Shown: positions 16,318 through 25,151, counted from the stretch's first letter. The stretch: 42,839 bases of DNA from Acidobacteriaceae bacterium (GCA_027307045.1 DAHUXR010000032.1:1-42839), one strand, 5' to 3'. Notes: a model not told the origin generated them from the letters alone. Program-made: numbers and translations.

Positions 16318-16947
16318 ATGGCTACCCTGAAAAAACTGGGGATCCTGCTTTCCGGCCGCGGCTCGAATTTTGAAGCCATTGCGGATTCCATCAAGGCCGG
16401 AAGGCTCCAGGCTGAAATCGCGATTGTAATTTCCAACCGCGCGGACGCTCCTGGTCTGGAGTCGGCAAAGCGGCGAGGGTTGAACGCCGTGTTGATCGCT
16501 TCCAGGGGCCGCGTGCGCGAAGAGCATGATGCTGACGTGATAGCGGCGCTGCATCATGCGCAGGTGGACTTGATCTGCCTGGCCGGTTATATGCGCCTGC
16601 TCTCGCCTCACTTCATACAAGCTTTTCCCAATCGCATCGTCAACATTCATCCGTCGTTGCTGCCTGCATTTCCGGGCATGGACGCGCAGAAACAAGCGCT
16701 TGAATACGGCGTGAAGATCACGGGCTGCACTGTGCATTTTGTGGACGAGCATCTGGATAATGGCCCGATCATTTTGCAGAAGACTGTGCCTATTCTGGAT
16801 GGGGACGACGTGAATTCGCTCTCGGCCAGAATTCTGGAGCAGGAGCACAAAGCGTATTCAGAGGCCATTGGATTGATCCTGTCTGGCGAAGTCGAAATAG
16901 TCGACCGCCGAGTGCTGCGCAAGCTTTCGCGTTCGGAGGGTCGGTAG
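16318..16947 (+). CDS. purN: phosphoribosylglycinamide formyltransferase
   Basis: A 209-residue 10-formyl-THF-dependent GAR transformylase, third step of purine synthesis. The glycine-rich start is LGILLSGRGSNFEAIADSI. NRADAPGLESAKRRG, VDLICLAGYMRLLSPHFI, the catalytic Asn and His in NIHPSLLPAFPG, and CTVHFVDEHLDNGPIILQ with the catalytic Asp are all present. It is co-transcribed with purM upstream and dut downstream, whose ATG follows its TAG with no gap. Confidence 0.96.
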   Translation: MATLKKLGILLSGRGSNFEAIADSIKAGRLQAEIAIVISNRADAPGLESAKRRGLNAVLIASRGRVREEHDADVIAALHHAQVDLICLAGYMRLLSPHFIQAFPNRIVNIHPSLLPAFPGMDAQKQALEYGVKITGCTVHFVDEHLDNGPIILQKTVPILDGDDVNSLSARILEQEHKAYSEAIGLILSGEVEIVDRRVLRKLSRSEGR

Positions 16948-17379
16948 ATGCTGAGAGTCAAGGTATTGAGCGAGGCAGCTAAGGTACCCACTGTTGCTCA
17001 TCCGGGTGAAGACCTGGGCTATGACATCTATTCTGCCGAAACCATCACGCTGGAAGGTCGCGGCCACGCCATTGTCTCTACTGGCATCGCCATCGAGTGC
17101 ACATCGCCCGCGGGCGAACCCATGGGTGCGCTATTGCGCGATAAATCATCCATGGCGGCGCGGCGACTGGTCCTGACTGGCGGCGTGATTGATTCGGGCT
17201 ATCGTGGCGAAATCAAAGTCCTGATGGAAAACTTGAGCGACCTGCCAGCGACCATCCGTGCTGGAGATAAGATTGCTAACCTGATTCCGTACCCGGTGCT
17301 GACCGGCGAGGTCGAAGTGGTGGATGATCTGAATGAGTCGAGCCGCAAGGCTGGTGGGTTTGGATCGAGTGGCAGGTAG
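16948..17379 (+). CDS. dut: deoxyuridine 5'-triphosphate nucleotidohydrolase
   Basis: A 143-residue trimeric dUTPase that hydrolyses dUTP to dUMP and keeps uracil out of DNA. All five motifs are present in order: EDLGYDIYSAE, LLRDKSSMA, GGVIDSGYRGEIKV (with the catalytic Asp), AGDKIANLIPYPV and the C-terminal AGGFGSSGR that closes on substrate. It is coupled directly to purN. A foldback repeat begins four bases after its stop. Confidence 0.96.
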   Translation: MLRVKVLSEAAKVPTVAHPGEDLGYDIYSAETITLEGRGHAIVSTGIAIECTSPAGEPMGALLRDKSSMAARRLVLTGGVIDSGYRGEIKVLMENLSDLPATIRAGDKIANLIPYPVLTGEVEVVDDLNESSRKAGGFGSSGR

Positions 17380-17383
17380 TTTT

Positions 17384-17563
17384 TGAAATCCCGAGCGCAG
17401 CGAGGGGTCGCTATAATTTGATAATTGACTAATTTGGTAAATTAGAAAATTAAAACACGTGGGATTCGGCACTAGCCAAGTGTGCTTTCAAATTTACTAG
17501 ATTACCAATTTACCCAATTACCAAATTCAGCTATAGGGTTCCCTCGCTACGCTCGGGATTTCA
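17384..17563. repeat. foldback MITE-like intergenic element, copy D
   Basis: A 180-base element, the clearest of the family. Left end TGAAATCCCGAGCGCAGCGA then GGGGTCGCTAT; the right end reverse complemented reads TGAAATCCCGAGCGTAGCGA then GGGAACCCTAT. Inside are AT-rich arms that also pair (for example TAATTTGGTAA against TTACCAAATT), so almost the whole element can form one long hairpin around a central CACGTGGG ... AGTGTG region. The right end stops seven bases before the tyrS start codon. Confidence 0.75.
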
Positions 17564-17569
17564 CAAAAA

Positions 17570-18832
17570 ATGGCAAACTTTCCTCCTGTAGAAGAACAAC
17601 TGGCTTACATCAAGAAGGGCGCGGCGGAAATCATCCATGAGCGCGAGCTGCGCGAGCGCCTTGAGAACTCCCTGAAGACCGGCAAGCCGATGCGGGTAAA
17701 AGCCGGTTTTGATCCCACGGCTCCTGATCTCCACGTAGGACACACCGTACTCATCCGCAAGCTAAAGCATTTTCAGGATCTGGGACACACGGTGATCTTT
17801 CTCATTGGTGATTTCACCGGGATGATTGGCGATCCCACTGGTCGCTCGGTTACACGGCCACCGCTCACGCGCGCAGATATCGATCGCAACGCCGAGACCT
17901 ATAAAGCACAGGTCTTCAAGATTCTCGATGCGCAGAAGACGGTGGTTGATTTCAACTCGCGCTGGTTCTCCAAGATGTCGGCTGAGGACTTTATCCGGCT
18001 TGCGGCCAAATTCACCGTGTCGCAGATGCTGGAGCGTGAGGAGTTTCACAAGCGCTTTCAGGAAGAGAAGCCCATCGCTATCCATGAGCTGTTGTATTCC
18101 ATCTGCCAGGGCTATGATTCGGTCGCTCTGGAAGCCGACGTGGAGCTTGGCGGCACCGACCAGAAGTTTAACCTGCACATGGGCCGCACGTTGCAGAAAG
18201 ATTTCGGGCAGCCATCACAGATCCTACTGACCATGCCGATTCTGGAAGGCATGGACGGCGTGCAGAAGATGTCGAAATCGTATGGGAACTACATCGGCAT
18301 CAGCGAGCCTCCGCAGGAAATCTACGGCAAAGTCATGTCCATTTCCGACGAGCTGATGTGGCGCTACTACGAGCTGCTGACGGATGTGAAGGTGGCTGAA
18401 ATCGACCAGATGAAGGCCGATGCGGCTTCAGGCAAGCAACATCCGATGGAGTTGAAGAAAGCACTGGCACGCAGGATTGTTCAGGACTTCCATGGGGAGC
18501 AGGCGGCCAAGGCTGCGGATGAGAACTGGGCAAAGCAATTTCAGAAGGACGAGGTGCCGGAGGATGTGGATCTCCAGGCGGTTCCGCTTGAGAGTGTCCT
18601 GGCAGGCGATGACATCCAAGATGGAAAGCTACCGCCAGTAATTCGGATGGATAAACTAGTAGTCTCAGCAGGTTTTGCTGATTCAGCTACGGATGCCCAG
18701 CGCAAGAGAAAACAAAGAGCCGTCAGAATCAATGACACCATATGGGAAGAGCCTCTTAGGGTCTGTGCTTCCAAGGACGAGGAGTTTGTGTTGAAAGTTG
18801 GCAGAAAAATCAAACGTATCAAGCTCGTCTAA
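17570..18832 (+). CDS. tyrS: tyrosyl-tRNA synthetase
   Basis: A 420-residue class I aminoacyl-tRNA synthetase charging tRNA-Tyr. The HIGH-type motif is HVGH at 55-58 in [14 protein letters not shown], and KMSKS is at 233-237. [14 protein letters not shown] and [14 protein letters not shown] are tyrosine-binding and fold landmarks. The C-terminal 90 residues form an S4-like RNA-binding domain. The leader upstream is the right arm of a foldback repeat and has no recognisable ribosome-binding site. Expression could therefore depend on the fold of that RNA. Confidence 0.96.
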   Translation: MANFPPVEEQLAYIKKGAAEIIHERELRERLENSLKTGKPMRVKAGFDPTAPDLHVGHTVLIRKLKHFQDLGHTVIFLIGDFTGMIGDPTGRSVTRPPLTRADIDRNAETYKAQVFKILDAQKTVVDFNSRWFSKMSAEDFIRLAAKFTVSQMLEREEFHKRFQEEKPIAIHELLYSICQGYDSVALEADVELGGTDQKFNLHMGRTLQKDFGQPSQILLTMPILEGMDGVQKMSKSYGNYIGISEPPQEIYGKVMSISDELMWRYYELLTDVKVAEIDQMKADAASGKQHPMELKKALARRIVQDFHGEQAAKAADENWAKQFQKDEVPEDVDLQAVPLESVLAGDDIQDGKLPPVIRMDKLVVSAGFADSATDAQRKRKQRAVRINDTIWEEPLRVCASKDEEFVLKVGRKIKRIKLV

Positions 18833-18852
18833 TACTGATGAGACCGAGACTC

Positions 18853-18929
18853 TGTGGCACAGGCACTCTTGCCTGTGCCTGATTGGAACAAGAAAGGACG
18901 CAGGCACAGACAGGAGTGTCTGTGCCACA
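18853..18929. repeat. pair of inverted REP palindromes (BIME) upstream of the RAYT
   Basis: R1 (18853-18881) begins TGTGGCACAGGCACTCTTGC, and R2 (18901-18929) is its inverted near copy ending GTGTCTGTGCCACA. Each is itself palindromic, and together they form a two-REP unit separated by 19 bases. They lie just downstream of tyrS and 41 bases before the RAYT start codon. Confidence 0.8.
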
Positions 18930-18970
18930 AGAAGTCGGGCCCAAGAAATGAAGAATCCAGAGGGCCGAAG

Positions 18971-19384
18971 ATGCACTTCTACAGAAGAAACCTGCCGCAC
19001 ATCGAAGAGTTTGACGCGACATACTTTGTGACCTTTCGCGTCTGGAAGTATCCCTATCTTCCTCCTGCTGCTCGGTCCATTGCATTGCATCATTGCCTCT
19101 TCGAAAATGGAAGAAGAATTGAACTGCATGCCTGCGTAATTATGCCGACCCACGTTCACCTTCTATTTACAGCCTTGGAAGACGAATGTGGTTATCCTTT
19201 TTCTCTTGCCGCAATCATGAAAGGGATTAAAGGAGTTTCAGCACGCAACATCAATAGATTGCTGAACCGACGCGGTCAACTCTGGCAGGATGAATCATTT
19301 GACCGAATCATGCGTGCTGGAGAGTTTCAGGACAAGCTGGAGTACATTATTGCCAACCGCAATCAATGCGGGTCTTACGTCTAG
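18971..19384 (+). CDS. REP-associated tyrosine transposase (RAYT, IS200-like)
   Basis: A 137-residue Y1 transposase from ATG 18971 (MHFYRRNLPHIEEFDATYFV). The HUH motif is PTHVHLLFT, with the catalytic Tyr in FQDKLEYIIANR and the WQDESFDRI block typical of RAYTs. RAYTs are single-copy domesticated relatives of IS200/IS605 that act on REP hairpins; REPs flank this gene on both sides, as expected. Upstream in-frame codons from 18854 run through the REP unit, so I exclude them. All key residues appear intact, so it may be active. Confidence 0.85.
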   Translation: MHFYRRNLPHIEEFDATYFVTFRVWKYPYLPPAARSIALHHCLFENGRRIELHACVIMPTHVHLLFTALEDECGYPFSLAAIMKGIKGVSARNINRLLNRRGQLWQDESFDRIMRAGEFQDKLEYIIANRNQCGSYV

Positions 19385-19418
19385 ACCTGGGGAGTATCAA
19401 TGGGTGTGGATGCAGGAG

Positions 19419-19444
19419 TCACAGGCAAGAGTGCCTGTGCCACA
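19419..19444 (-). repeat. third REP copy, downstream of the RAYT
   Basis: CACAGGCAAGAGTGCCTGTG followed by CCACA is the inverse of R1, and so in the same orientation as R2. It lies 35 bases after the RAYT stop and ten bases before the preferred start of the lipid kinase. Confidence 0.7.
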
Positions 19445-19453
19445 CAAACCTGC

Positions 19454-20296
19454 ATGATCGCAGCAGCGCTGCTTCACCCAGACGTGTCGCCCAAAGTGGT
19501 TGATCGCTTCAGAGCCAGTGGCGTCGAGATACGAATTCAGGATGATCTCGAGGATTCCTCGAAGTTAACCGTTGCGCTGATTTTTGGTGGCGACGGGACC
19601 GTCCACCGACATCTTGCCCAACTCCATCAGCACAAGATCCCTGTGCTGGTGGTCCCTACGGGCAGCGGCAATGATTTTGCCAAAGCGATGGGAATCCGCA
19701 GCGTGGAAATCGCATTGAGGGCATGGCAGCAATTCTGCGCCGATCAAAAGAATGTCAAAGAGATCGACCTGGGTGTGATTCGTGGCGGCAGCAATGAAAC
19801 ACTCTTTTGTTGCGTGGCGGGTGTGGGAATGGACGCAGACGCCAATGCGCGTGCCAATCGTATGTCGCCATGGCTGAAAAGCAGAGGTGGATATGTACTG
19901 GCAGCGTTGCAAGCTTTGATCGCTTTCAAGCCAGCAGAAATGAAGATAACGGCTGAAGGAAGGGAAATCCGGCAGACGGCGTTCTTTATTGCCGTGGGCA
20001 ATGCTCTTAGCTATGGCGGCGGGATGAAAGTAACGCCGCAAGCCACTCTCGATGATGGATTGCTGGACATCTGTCTGGTCAGCAAAATGAACAAGCTCAA
20101 ACTGCTTTGCTGGGTGCCGACCATTTTTTTCGGTCAACACCTGAGGCTCAAGGAAGTGGAATACTTTCAGGCCAGGCAGATCGCAATCGAAGCCGAGCGC
20201 AAGCTGGATATATACGCTGATGGTGATTTTGCGGGGCAAACGCCGGTAGAGATTAGACTTATCCAGCGAGGGCTGCGCGTGATCGTTCCGACCTAA
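19454..20296 (+). CDS. diacylglycerol/lipid kinase (YegS/DgkB type)
   Basis: About 280 residues from ATG 19454 (MIAAALLHPDVSPKVVDRF). The diacylglycerol-kinase catalytic domain shows LIFGGDGTVHRHL, the nucleotide-binding GGDGT, and VPTGSGNDFAKAMGI. The second domain has AVGNALSYGGGMKVTPQATL and DDGLLDICLVSKM, then ADGDFAGQTPVEI. It should phosphorylate a lipid (diacylglycerol or a sphingoid-type substrate) at the inner membrane. The frame stays open to 19400, but those residues translate a REP palindrome, so I prefer the later start. Confidence 0.88.
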   Translation: MIAAALLHPDVSPKVVDRFRASGVEIRIQDDLEDSSKLTVALIFGGDGTVHRHLAQLHQHKIPVLVVPTGSGNDFAKAMGIRSVEIALRAWQQFCADQKNVKEIDLGVIRGGSNETLFCCVAGVGMDADANARANRMSPWLKSRGGYVLAALQALIAFKPAEMKITAEGREIRQTAFFIAVGNALSYGGGMKVTPQATLDDGLLDICLVSKMNKLKLLCWVPTIFFGQHLRLKEVEYFQARQIAIEAERKLDIYADGDFAGQTPVEIRLIQRGLRVIVPT

Positions 20297-20432
20297 GCCC
20301 CAATGAGCTGAAACTCAGGAAGTTTTTACGTTCCGGGCCCGTCGGGGACAACAATCGCCCCGAAAAGTGTGTATCTCGCTGTAAGCAAAACGGTTCTTGA
20401 CGCGGAAGCCTATTTCAGGTGGAATAAAAGCC

Positions 20433-20768
20433 ATGACCAAAGCCGATTTGATTGAAGAGGTTTCACGCTTGGCAGAGCTGACCCGCAAAGACAGCGAAAT
20501 TATCGTGGAAACGATTTTTGACAGCGTGGTCCGCTCTCTGCGCTCGGGCGACAAGATCGAGATACGTGGCTTTGGCAGTTTTCGTACCCGCCAGCGGAAG
20601 CCTCGCGTGGGCCGCAACCCCAAGACCGGCGCGCGGGTGGAAGTGCCGGCAAAGAAAATTCCGTATTTCAAGCCCAGCAAAGAACTTAAGGACGTAATCA
20701 ACCACGGGAAGGCGGCCGAAGCAGCAACTCCGTCAGTTGTACCGCCTGCTGAAGGCGCAACATCTTAG
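20433..20768 (+). CDS. HU/IHF-family DNA-binding protein
   Basis: A 111-residue nucleoid protein beginning MTKADLIEEVSRLAELTRKD. The dimerisation helices are followed by GDKIEIRGFGSFRTRQRKPR and GRNPKTGARVEVPAKKIPYF, the DNA-bending beta arm with its conserved Asn-Pro, then KPSKELKD. A short Ala/Pro tail is added beyond the usual 90-95 residues. An AGGTGG ribosome-binding site precedes ATG 20433. The features are closer to IHF-beta/HU than can be resolved by eye. It is convergent with the next gene. Confidence 0.93.
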   Translation: MTKADLIEEVSRLAELTRKDSEIIVETIFDSVVRSLRSGDKIEIRGFGSFRTRQRKPRVGRNPKTGARVEVPAKKIPYFKPSKELKDVINHGKAAEAATPSVVPPAEGATS

Positions 20769-20783
20769 GTCGATGCCCATCGC

Positions 20784-20827
20784 ATTAGGCCCGTTTAGCT
20801 TAGCTAGGTGATCCTGAAATGCCTAAT
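20784..20827. terminator. weak stem between convergent genes
   Basis: ATTAGGC at 20784-20790 can pair with GCCTAAT at 20821-20827 across a 30-base loop, between the HU-type gene and the reverse gene ending at 20823. The loop is long and there is no T-run, so the call is tentative. Confidence 0.2.
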
Positions 20828-21668
20828 TCCGGAACTTCCTGAACCAGAACCCGATTCCTCCGCTCACCAATCCTAATAAACCAAGGAGGGGCAGGAACGT
20901 CGCTGTCGCTGGCAGGCGGTGGCTGCCTTGCGCATCGTTCGATTGCTGGTTCTGGTTGATCTGTGGTGTAGTGGAATTTTCTGCGCTAGCTGAATTATTA
21001 GCAGATTGCCCCGCAGGCGCAAGCCGCGGCGTCCCGGTCTGTCCGCTCGCAATTTGGCCCTGCTGATTCGTGGGCGCATTCGTCTGCTGGGTTGACCGCG
21101 CGTTCTGGGCTTCCGTGGCCTGACCGTTTTGTTCGAGCGGAGGCATATTCTTTGCCATGGTCACGCCGCTTTTGTGCTCCAACATTGCCTGCACATCTTC
21201 ATTGCTCAGCACTTTTGCGTTCCGCGCGCCCTTTTCTGCTTTGTATCGGCTTGAGACCTCAGCTACTCCCATGGTGCTGGGCCCAGGCTCTTCTGTGGGA
21301 CCGCCAACAAAACTGGAATTACCAAGGTCGTTCGCCGGTGTCTCGGAAACTCCAGGGTTATTCACAGGCATTTCGTTTGTTGCCTCGGGCAAGGAAGCGC
21401 TCGGCGTAGTCACAAGCGTTGCAGGGCTGGAAGGAACATTCGTGTTTTCGATTCCATTCGTCGCATTGCTAATGCCTGCGCGGCCAGCATCGCTGATGCC
21501 GGCGGTAGGAACCGGATTTGGAAAGCCTGCGGAAGGGGTCACCAGTATCGGACCACCAAACGGTCCGTTAACGGGCGCAGTTGTTGTGGACGGGATTGTT
21601 GTTTGGCCTTGTGCAAAGACAGCTGAAAAAACTGCAAGCCCGGCAATGAGCAAGATTCCGCGCGGCAT
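20823..21668 (-). CDS. secreted low-complexity protein with C-terminal membrane segment
   Basis: A 281-residue exported protein: signal peptide MPRGILLIAGLAVFSAVFAQ, then a Pro/Thr/Asn/Gln-rich mature region without folded-domain signatures, apart from a short helical stretch with LSNEDVQAMLEHKSG. At the C-terminus FLPLLGLLGLVSGGIGFWF followed by RKFRN makes a hydrophobic anchor with a basic end, like a sorting or tail anchor. It is likely a cell-envelope protein; function unknown. Confidence 0.7.
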   Translation of the reverse strand: MPRGILLIAGLAVFSAVFAQGQTTIPSTTTAPVNGPFGGPILVTPSAGFPNPVPTAGISDAGRAGISNATNGIENTNVPSSPATLVTTPSASLPEATNEMPVNNPGVSETPANDLGNSSFVGGPTEEPGPSTMGVAEVSSRYKAEKGARNAKVLSNEDVQAMLEHKSGVTMAKNMPPLEQNGQATEAQNARSTQQTNAPTNQQGQIASGQTGTPRLAPAGQSANNSASAENSTTPQINQNQQSNDAQGSHRLPATATFLPLLGLLGLVSGGIGFWFRKFRN

Positions 21669-21765
21669 AAATCACCCCTGACGTGTACCTGATCATTGGA
21701 TTACGCAAAGGTAAAGAGGGGATGCCAGAGACCTTACTCGCCTGGCAATTTCAGCGCACGCACAT

Positions 21766-22782
21766 TCAGCTACCCACAAATCGCGCGTACAGACTGCGCG
21801 CAACGGAAGTATCGTTCGTCCCTTTGATGATGGCCCGGCCATCGGGGAAGAGTGTCATCTCGTAAGGGTCATGCCAGAATTTAAGAACGAAAGCATTGTG
21901 TTTTACCCTGCCATGGGCACCCAGCCGCGCCGACATCTCGGCAAAATTCACTGGACGATTGCGCTCATGGATTTGCACTGAGTTCCTTCCGCACAAAGTG
22001 ATCTGTGGCCTGCGTTCACCTGCCAGATGAACAAACTCGCGCTTTTCGCATGTCTGGCAGCCTGGGCGTGGCCGGGCAGCGGAGATCTCGGCTTGCTCAT
22101 TGCTCCATACATCAAAGGAGAGCAATGTGCGCCGTAGCTTGTCTTTTGCCCCGACGAGAAACTTAATTGCCTCAGTCGCCTCGATGGATCCTATCAAATT
22201 GACTGCGCTGTTCAGGATTCCCGCTGTATCGCAGGTTTCTGTGGTGCCTTCCGGCGGCGCCGGGAACACACAGGTCAGGCAAGCCGTTTCCCCCGGAATC
22301 ACATTCATGGTCACGGCGTAAGAGGCAACGGCAGCGGCATAAATCCAGGGCCTGCCATGCTTTACGGCGAAATCGTTGATGAGGTAGCGGGTCTCAAAGT
22401 TATCGGTTGCATCCAGAATCAAATCCGAGTTAGCAAGCAATTGCTCAATATTTTCCGGCATCAGATCAGCTACTACGGAGGTCGTTTGAACCTCGGAGTT
22501 AAAAGCCGCGATCTTTCTTGCAGCCGCTACTGCCTTGGGAAGAGACTCAGCGGCATCGGCTTCATCAAAGAGAGATTGGCGCTGGAGATTGCTCGGCTCA
22601 ACATAATCGCGATCGATAATAGTTAAATGTCCCACCCCGGCGCGGGCCAATAGCCCGGAGACGCAGGCGCCTGTGGCGCCGCAGCCCACAATCGCAATCC
22701 GGCCTTGGGCCAGGCGCTGCTGCCCTTGCGGCCCGATTCCCGGGAAAAGCACCTGGCGCGAGTATCGATCCTCAAACTTCAT
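21766..22782 (-). CDS. moeB: ThiF/MoeB-family adenylyltransferase
   Basis: A 338-residue E1-like enzyme that adenylates the C-terminus of a small sulphur carrier such as MoaD or ThiS. The nucleotide-binding motif is GRIAIVGCGATGACVSGLLA, followed by RDYVEPSNLQRQSLF with the Arg and Asn-Leu-Gln of the family. The conserved Asp is in LILDATDNFETRYLIND. Zinc ligands are CLTC and CQTC. The C-terminal 90 residues extend beyond the core and hold no clear rhodanese motif. No moa or thi gene is adjacent, so molybdopterin versus thiamine cannot be decided. It is divergent from the Omp85 gene. Confidence 0.85.
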   Translation of the reverse strand: MKFEDRYSRQVLFPGIGPQGQQRLAQGRIAIVGCGATGACVSGLLARAGVGHLTIIDRDYVEPSNLQRQSLFDEADAAESLPKAVAAARKIAAFNSEVQTTSVVADLMPENIEQLLANSDLILDATDNFETRYLINDFAVKHGRPWIYAAAVASYAVTMNVIPGETACLTCVFPAPPEGTTETCDTAGILNSAVNLIGSIEATEAIKFLVGAKDKLRRTLLSFDVWSNEQAEISAARPRPGCQTCEKREFVHLAGERRPQITLCGRNSVQIHERNRPVNFAEMSARLGAHGRVKHNAFVLKFWHDPYEMTLFPDGRAIIKGTNDTSVARSLYARFVGS

Positions 22783-22865
22783 GCCACATTTATTATAGGT
22801 GTTTGAAGGCTAAGGAGTTTTATGCGTTTCCTCGCAGGCAGCTTACAATGCTCTGAAAAGCTTGC

Positions 22866-25151
22866 GTGCAACTTAGGTCCAATCTGCTGCCATCGAACTA
22901 CACAAAGCGACCTCCAATTAAGGGGCTTCTATTGCTGCCGCGCTGCCGATCAGTGTGTCTGATGGTCGTGCTCTGTCTGGGCGTGTCCTATGTCCATGGC
23001 CAGGAAGTTTCTGCGCCTCTAGACATCCAGGAAGCCACCCCATCGCCCCAAAGCGCTTCTACTCCGATACCCAACACGCAGAGCGCTCAAGCCCCGGAGC
23101 CCGCTTCGTCTCGTGCTACCGCGCCTCCGGCGGTGCAACTTTCTAGCGGACTCAACAGCTTGCAGGGGCTTAAAGTGGCAATGATTCAGGTAAACGGTCC
23201 CGGAATCGATGATGTTGAGAGCCTGCTGACAATGCTGCCGCAGAAGGTAAGCGAGCCGCTGGATCGATACAAAGTCAGGCAGTCCGTGCAGGCGCTTTAC
23301 AACACCGGCCGTTTCGCGGAAATCCAGGTGGAAGCTCAGCGGAATCCAGCGGGAGAAGTTGTGTTGGCATTCGACGCCCGCGAAAACTACTTCTTTGGGT
23401 CCATTCTGGCGGAAGGCTCGCCCGTCCACCCAACTGACAGTCAATTGGTCAACGCCAGCAAACTCAATCTGGGCGAGCAATACACTGACGAAAAGATTGC
23501 CGCCGGGATCGAGGGAATGCAGCGAACGCTTCAGGAGAACGGCTTTTACCAGGCCACAATCAAGCCATACTATGAGTGGGATTCGCGCAATCAGCAGGTC
23601 AAGGTGGAGTTTATAGTGGACCGGGGCAAGCTTGCGCGCGTAGGAGTGATCAACGTTGGAGGCTCATCGGGTTATAGCGCGGAAGACATCACAAACATTG
23701 CCAAGCTGCATTCGGGGGACGTGGTGTCCGCCGGGCGCCGCACGCGGGCCTTGCAGCGGCTGCGCAAGCTCTACCAGAAGCAGGACCGGCTGGAAGCCCA
23801 GGTTACCATGACACAGCGAACCTATCACCCGGAGACCAATCGGCTGGATTACACCTTTGAGATCAACCGCGGTCCGGTGGTGGACGTTAAAGTAGAGGGC
23901 GCCAAGTTGCGCGGTGGGGTCAAGAAATTTGTTCCGGTGTTCGAGGAGAATGCGGTTGACGACGACCTGCTGAATGAAGGGGCACGCAACATACGCGACT
24001 ACCTTCAGGGCAAGGGCTATTTCGACGTGAGGGTCACGTATGAGCAGAAGCAGGATTTGGCCACGGAAAGGCGCAGCATAATTTTTCACATCGAAAAGAA
24101 CCAGCGGCACAAGCTGGTGGAACTGGCAATGGAGGGAAACCACTATTTCCGACGTGAAGACCTGCGCGAGCAGATGCTGATGCAGACGGCCGGCGGTTTA
24201 CTGCTATACGGCTTATTCAGCCAATCCATACTGGCGCGCGACGTGCAATCAATTGAGAACCTTTACCGCAACAATGGTTTTCTCCAGGCCAAGGTCACGC
24301 CAGAAGTGCAGGATAATTATGGCAAGGAAGGCCACATTCGCGTAAATCTGGTCGTGGTGGAAGGCCCGCAGACGCTCGTGGGAAAATTGAAGATTGAAGG
24401 AAATGAGGCCCTTCCAGAGGGCCAGATTCGCGGCTTGATCACAGCTTCAGAGGGCCAGCCATATTCCGATTCCATGGTCATTACAGACCAGTCTGTAGTT
24501 ATGGAGCAATATTACAATCTGGGATTTCCAAAAGTGAAATTCGATTACACGACGCAGCCCGAGGCGGACAATCCCAATAGGATCGACGTGGTCTATACCA
24601 TCAATGAAGGCGCGCAGGTTTTTGTCGACAAGGTCTTGATTTCCGGGCTGAACTACACGCGGCCATTTATTGTTGACCGCGAAATCAAGATTGGCGCCGG
24701 CGACCGGCTGAGCCAGAGCCAAATGCTGGATTCCCAGCGACGCCTATATGACATGGGTATCTTCAATGAAGTGGGCGTGGCGGTGCAGAACCCTGAAGGC
24801 GACGCCACCAGCAAGAAGGTGAACTTCCAGCTCTCTGAAGCGCGGCGGTATACGTTTAATTACGGCGTTGGACTTGAGGTACAGACTGGGCAGCCCGGCG
24901 GCACCACCAGTCCCCAGGGAGACACCGGCGTGAGCGGCCGCGTGTCGTTCGATGTCACTCGCCTTAACTTTCGCGGACGTGACCACACAATCACGTTAAA
25001 GACCCGTTATGGCACTGGCCTTGATCGGCTACGGCGCGCCGCGGCTTTTCGATTCGCAAAAACTTACGCTCGATTTTACGGCCTTCTACCAGCAAACGAA
25101 CGACGTGAGCACGTTCACGTCAACGCGGCTGGAAGGATCGGCGTCTATTAA
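22866..25151 (+). CDS. Omp85 protein, POTRA part (5' portion of a frameshifted gene)
   Basis: The N-terminal part of an outer-membrane assembly factor of the BamA/TamA superfamily, starting at GTG 22866 with a signal peptide that ends around VHGQ. After a Pro/Ala-rich linker come about seven POTRA-like units, each opening with a strand and a glycine turn: VAMIQVNGPG, ILAEGSPVHP, VGVINVGGSSG, VVDVKVEGAKL, VELAMEGNHYF, LVGKLKIEGNEAL and FVDKVLISGLNYT. The barrel begins (RRYTFNYGVGLEVQTG) and the frame is lost at about 25010: the remaining codons to 25151 do not resemble a barrel. The continuation is in the +1 frame from about 25009. It is directly upstream of the SurA-like and TamB genes. Confidence 0.85.
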   Translation: MQLRSNLLPSNYTKRPPIKGLLLLPRCRSVCLMVVLCLGVSYVHGQEVSAPLDIQEATPSPQSASTPIPNTQSAQAPEPASSRATAPPAVQLSSGLNSLQGLKVAMIQVNGPGIDDVESLLTMLPQKVSEPLDRYKVRQSVQALYNTGRFAEIQVEAQRNPAGEVVLAFDARENYFFGSILAEGSPVHPTDSQLVNASKLNLGEQYTDEKIAAGIEGMQRTLQENGFYQATIKPYYEWDSRNQQVKVEFIVDRGKLARVGVINVGGSSGYSAEDITNIAKLHSGDVVSAGRRTRALQRLRKLYQKQDRLEAQVTMTQRTYHPETNRLDYTFEINRGPVVDVKVEGAKLRGGVKKFVPVFEENAVDDDLLNEGARNIRDYLQGKGYFDVRVTYEQKQDLATERRSIIFHIEKNQRHKLVELAMEGNHYFRREDLREQMLMQTAGGLLLYGLFSQSILARDVQSIENLYRNNGFLQAKVTPEVQDNYGKEGHIRVNLVVVEGPQTLVGKLKIEGNEALPEGQIRGLITASEGQPYSDSMVITDQSVVMEQYYNLGFPKVKFDYTTQPEADNPNRIDVVYTINEGAQVFVDKVLISGLNYTRPFIVDREIKIGAGDRLSQSQMLDSQRRLYDMGIFNEVGVAVQNPEGDATSKKVNFQLSEARRYTFNYGVGLEVQTGQPGGTTSPQGDTGVSGRVSFDVTRLNFRGRDHTITLKTRYGTGLDRLRRAAAFRFAKTYARFYGLLPANERREHVHVNAAGRIGVY

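Noticed and set aside
18854..18970. N-terminal extension of the RAYT
   Set aside because: It translates the REP palindromes; the family starts at the ATG at 18971.
22792..22797. TATAAT on the minus strand upstream of moeB
   Set aside because: It is only nine bases from the start codon and has no -35 partner, so I do not call a promoter.
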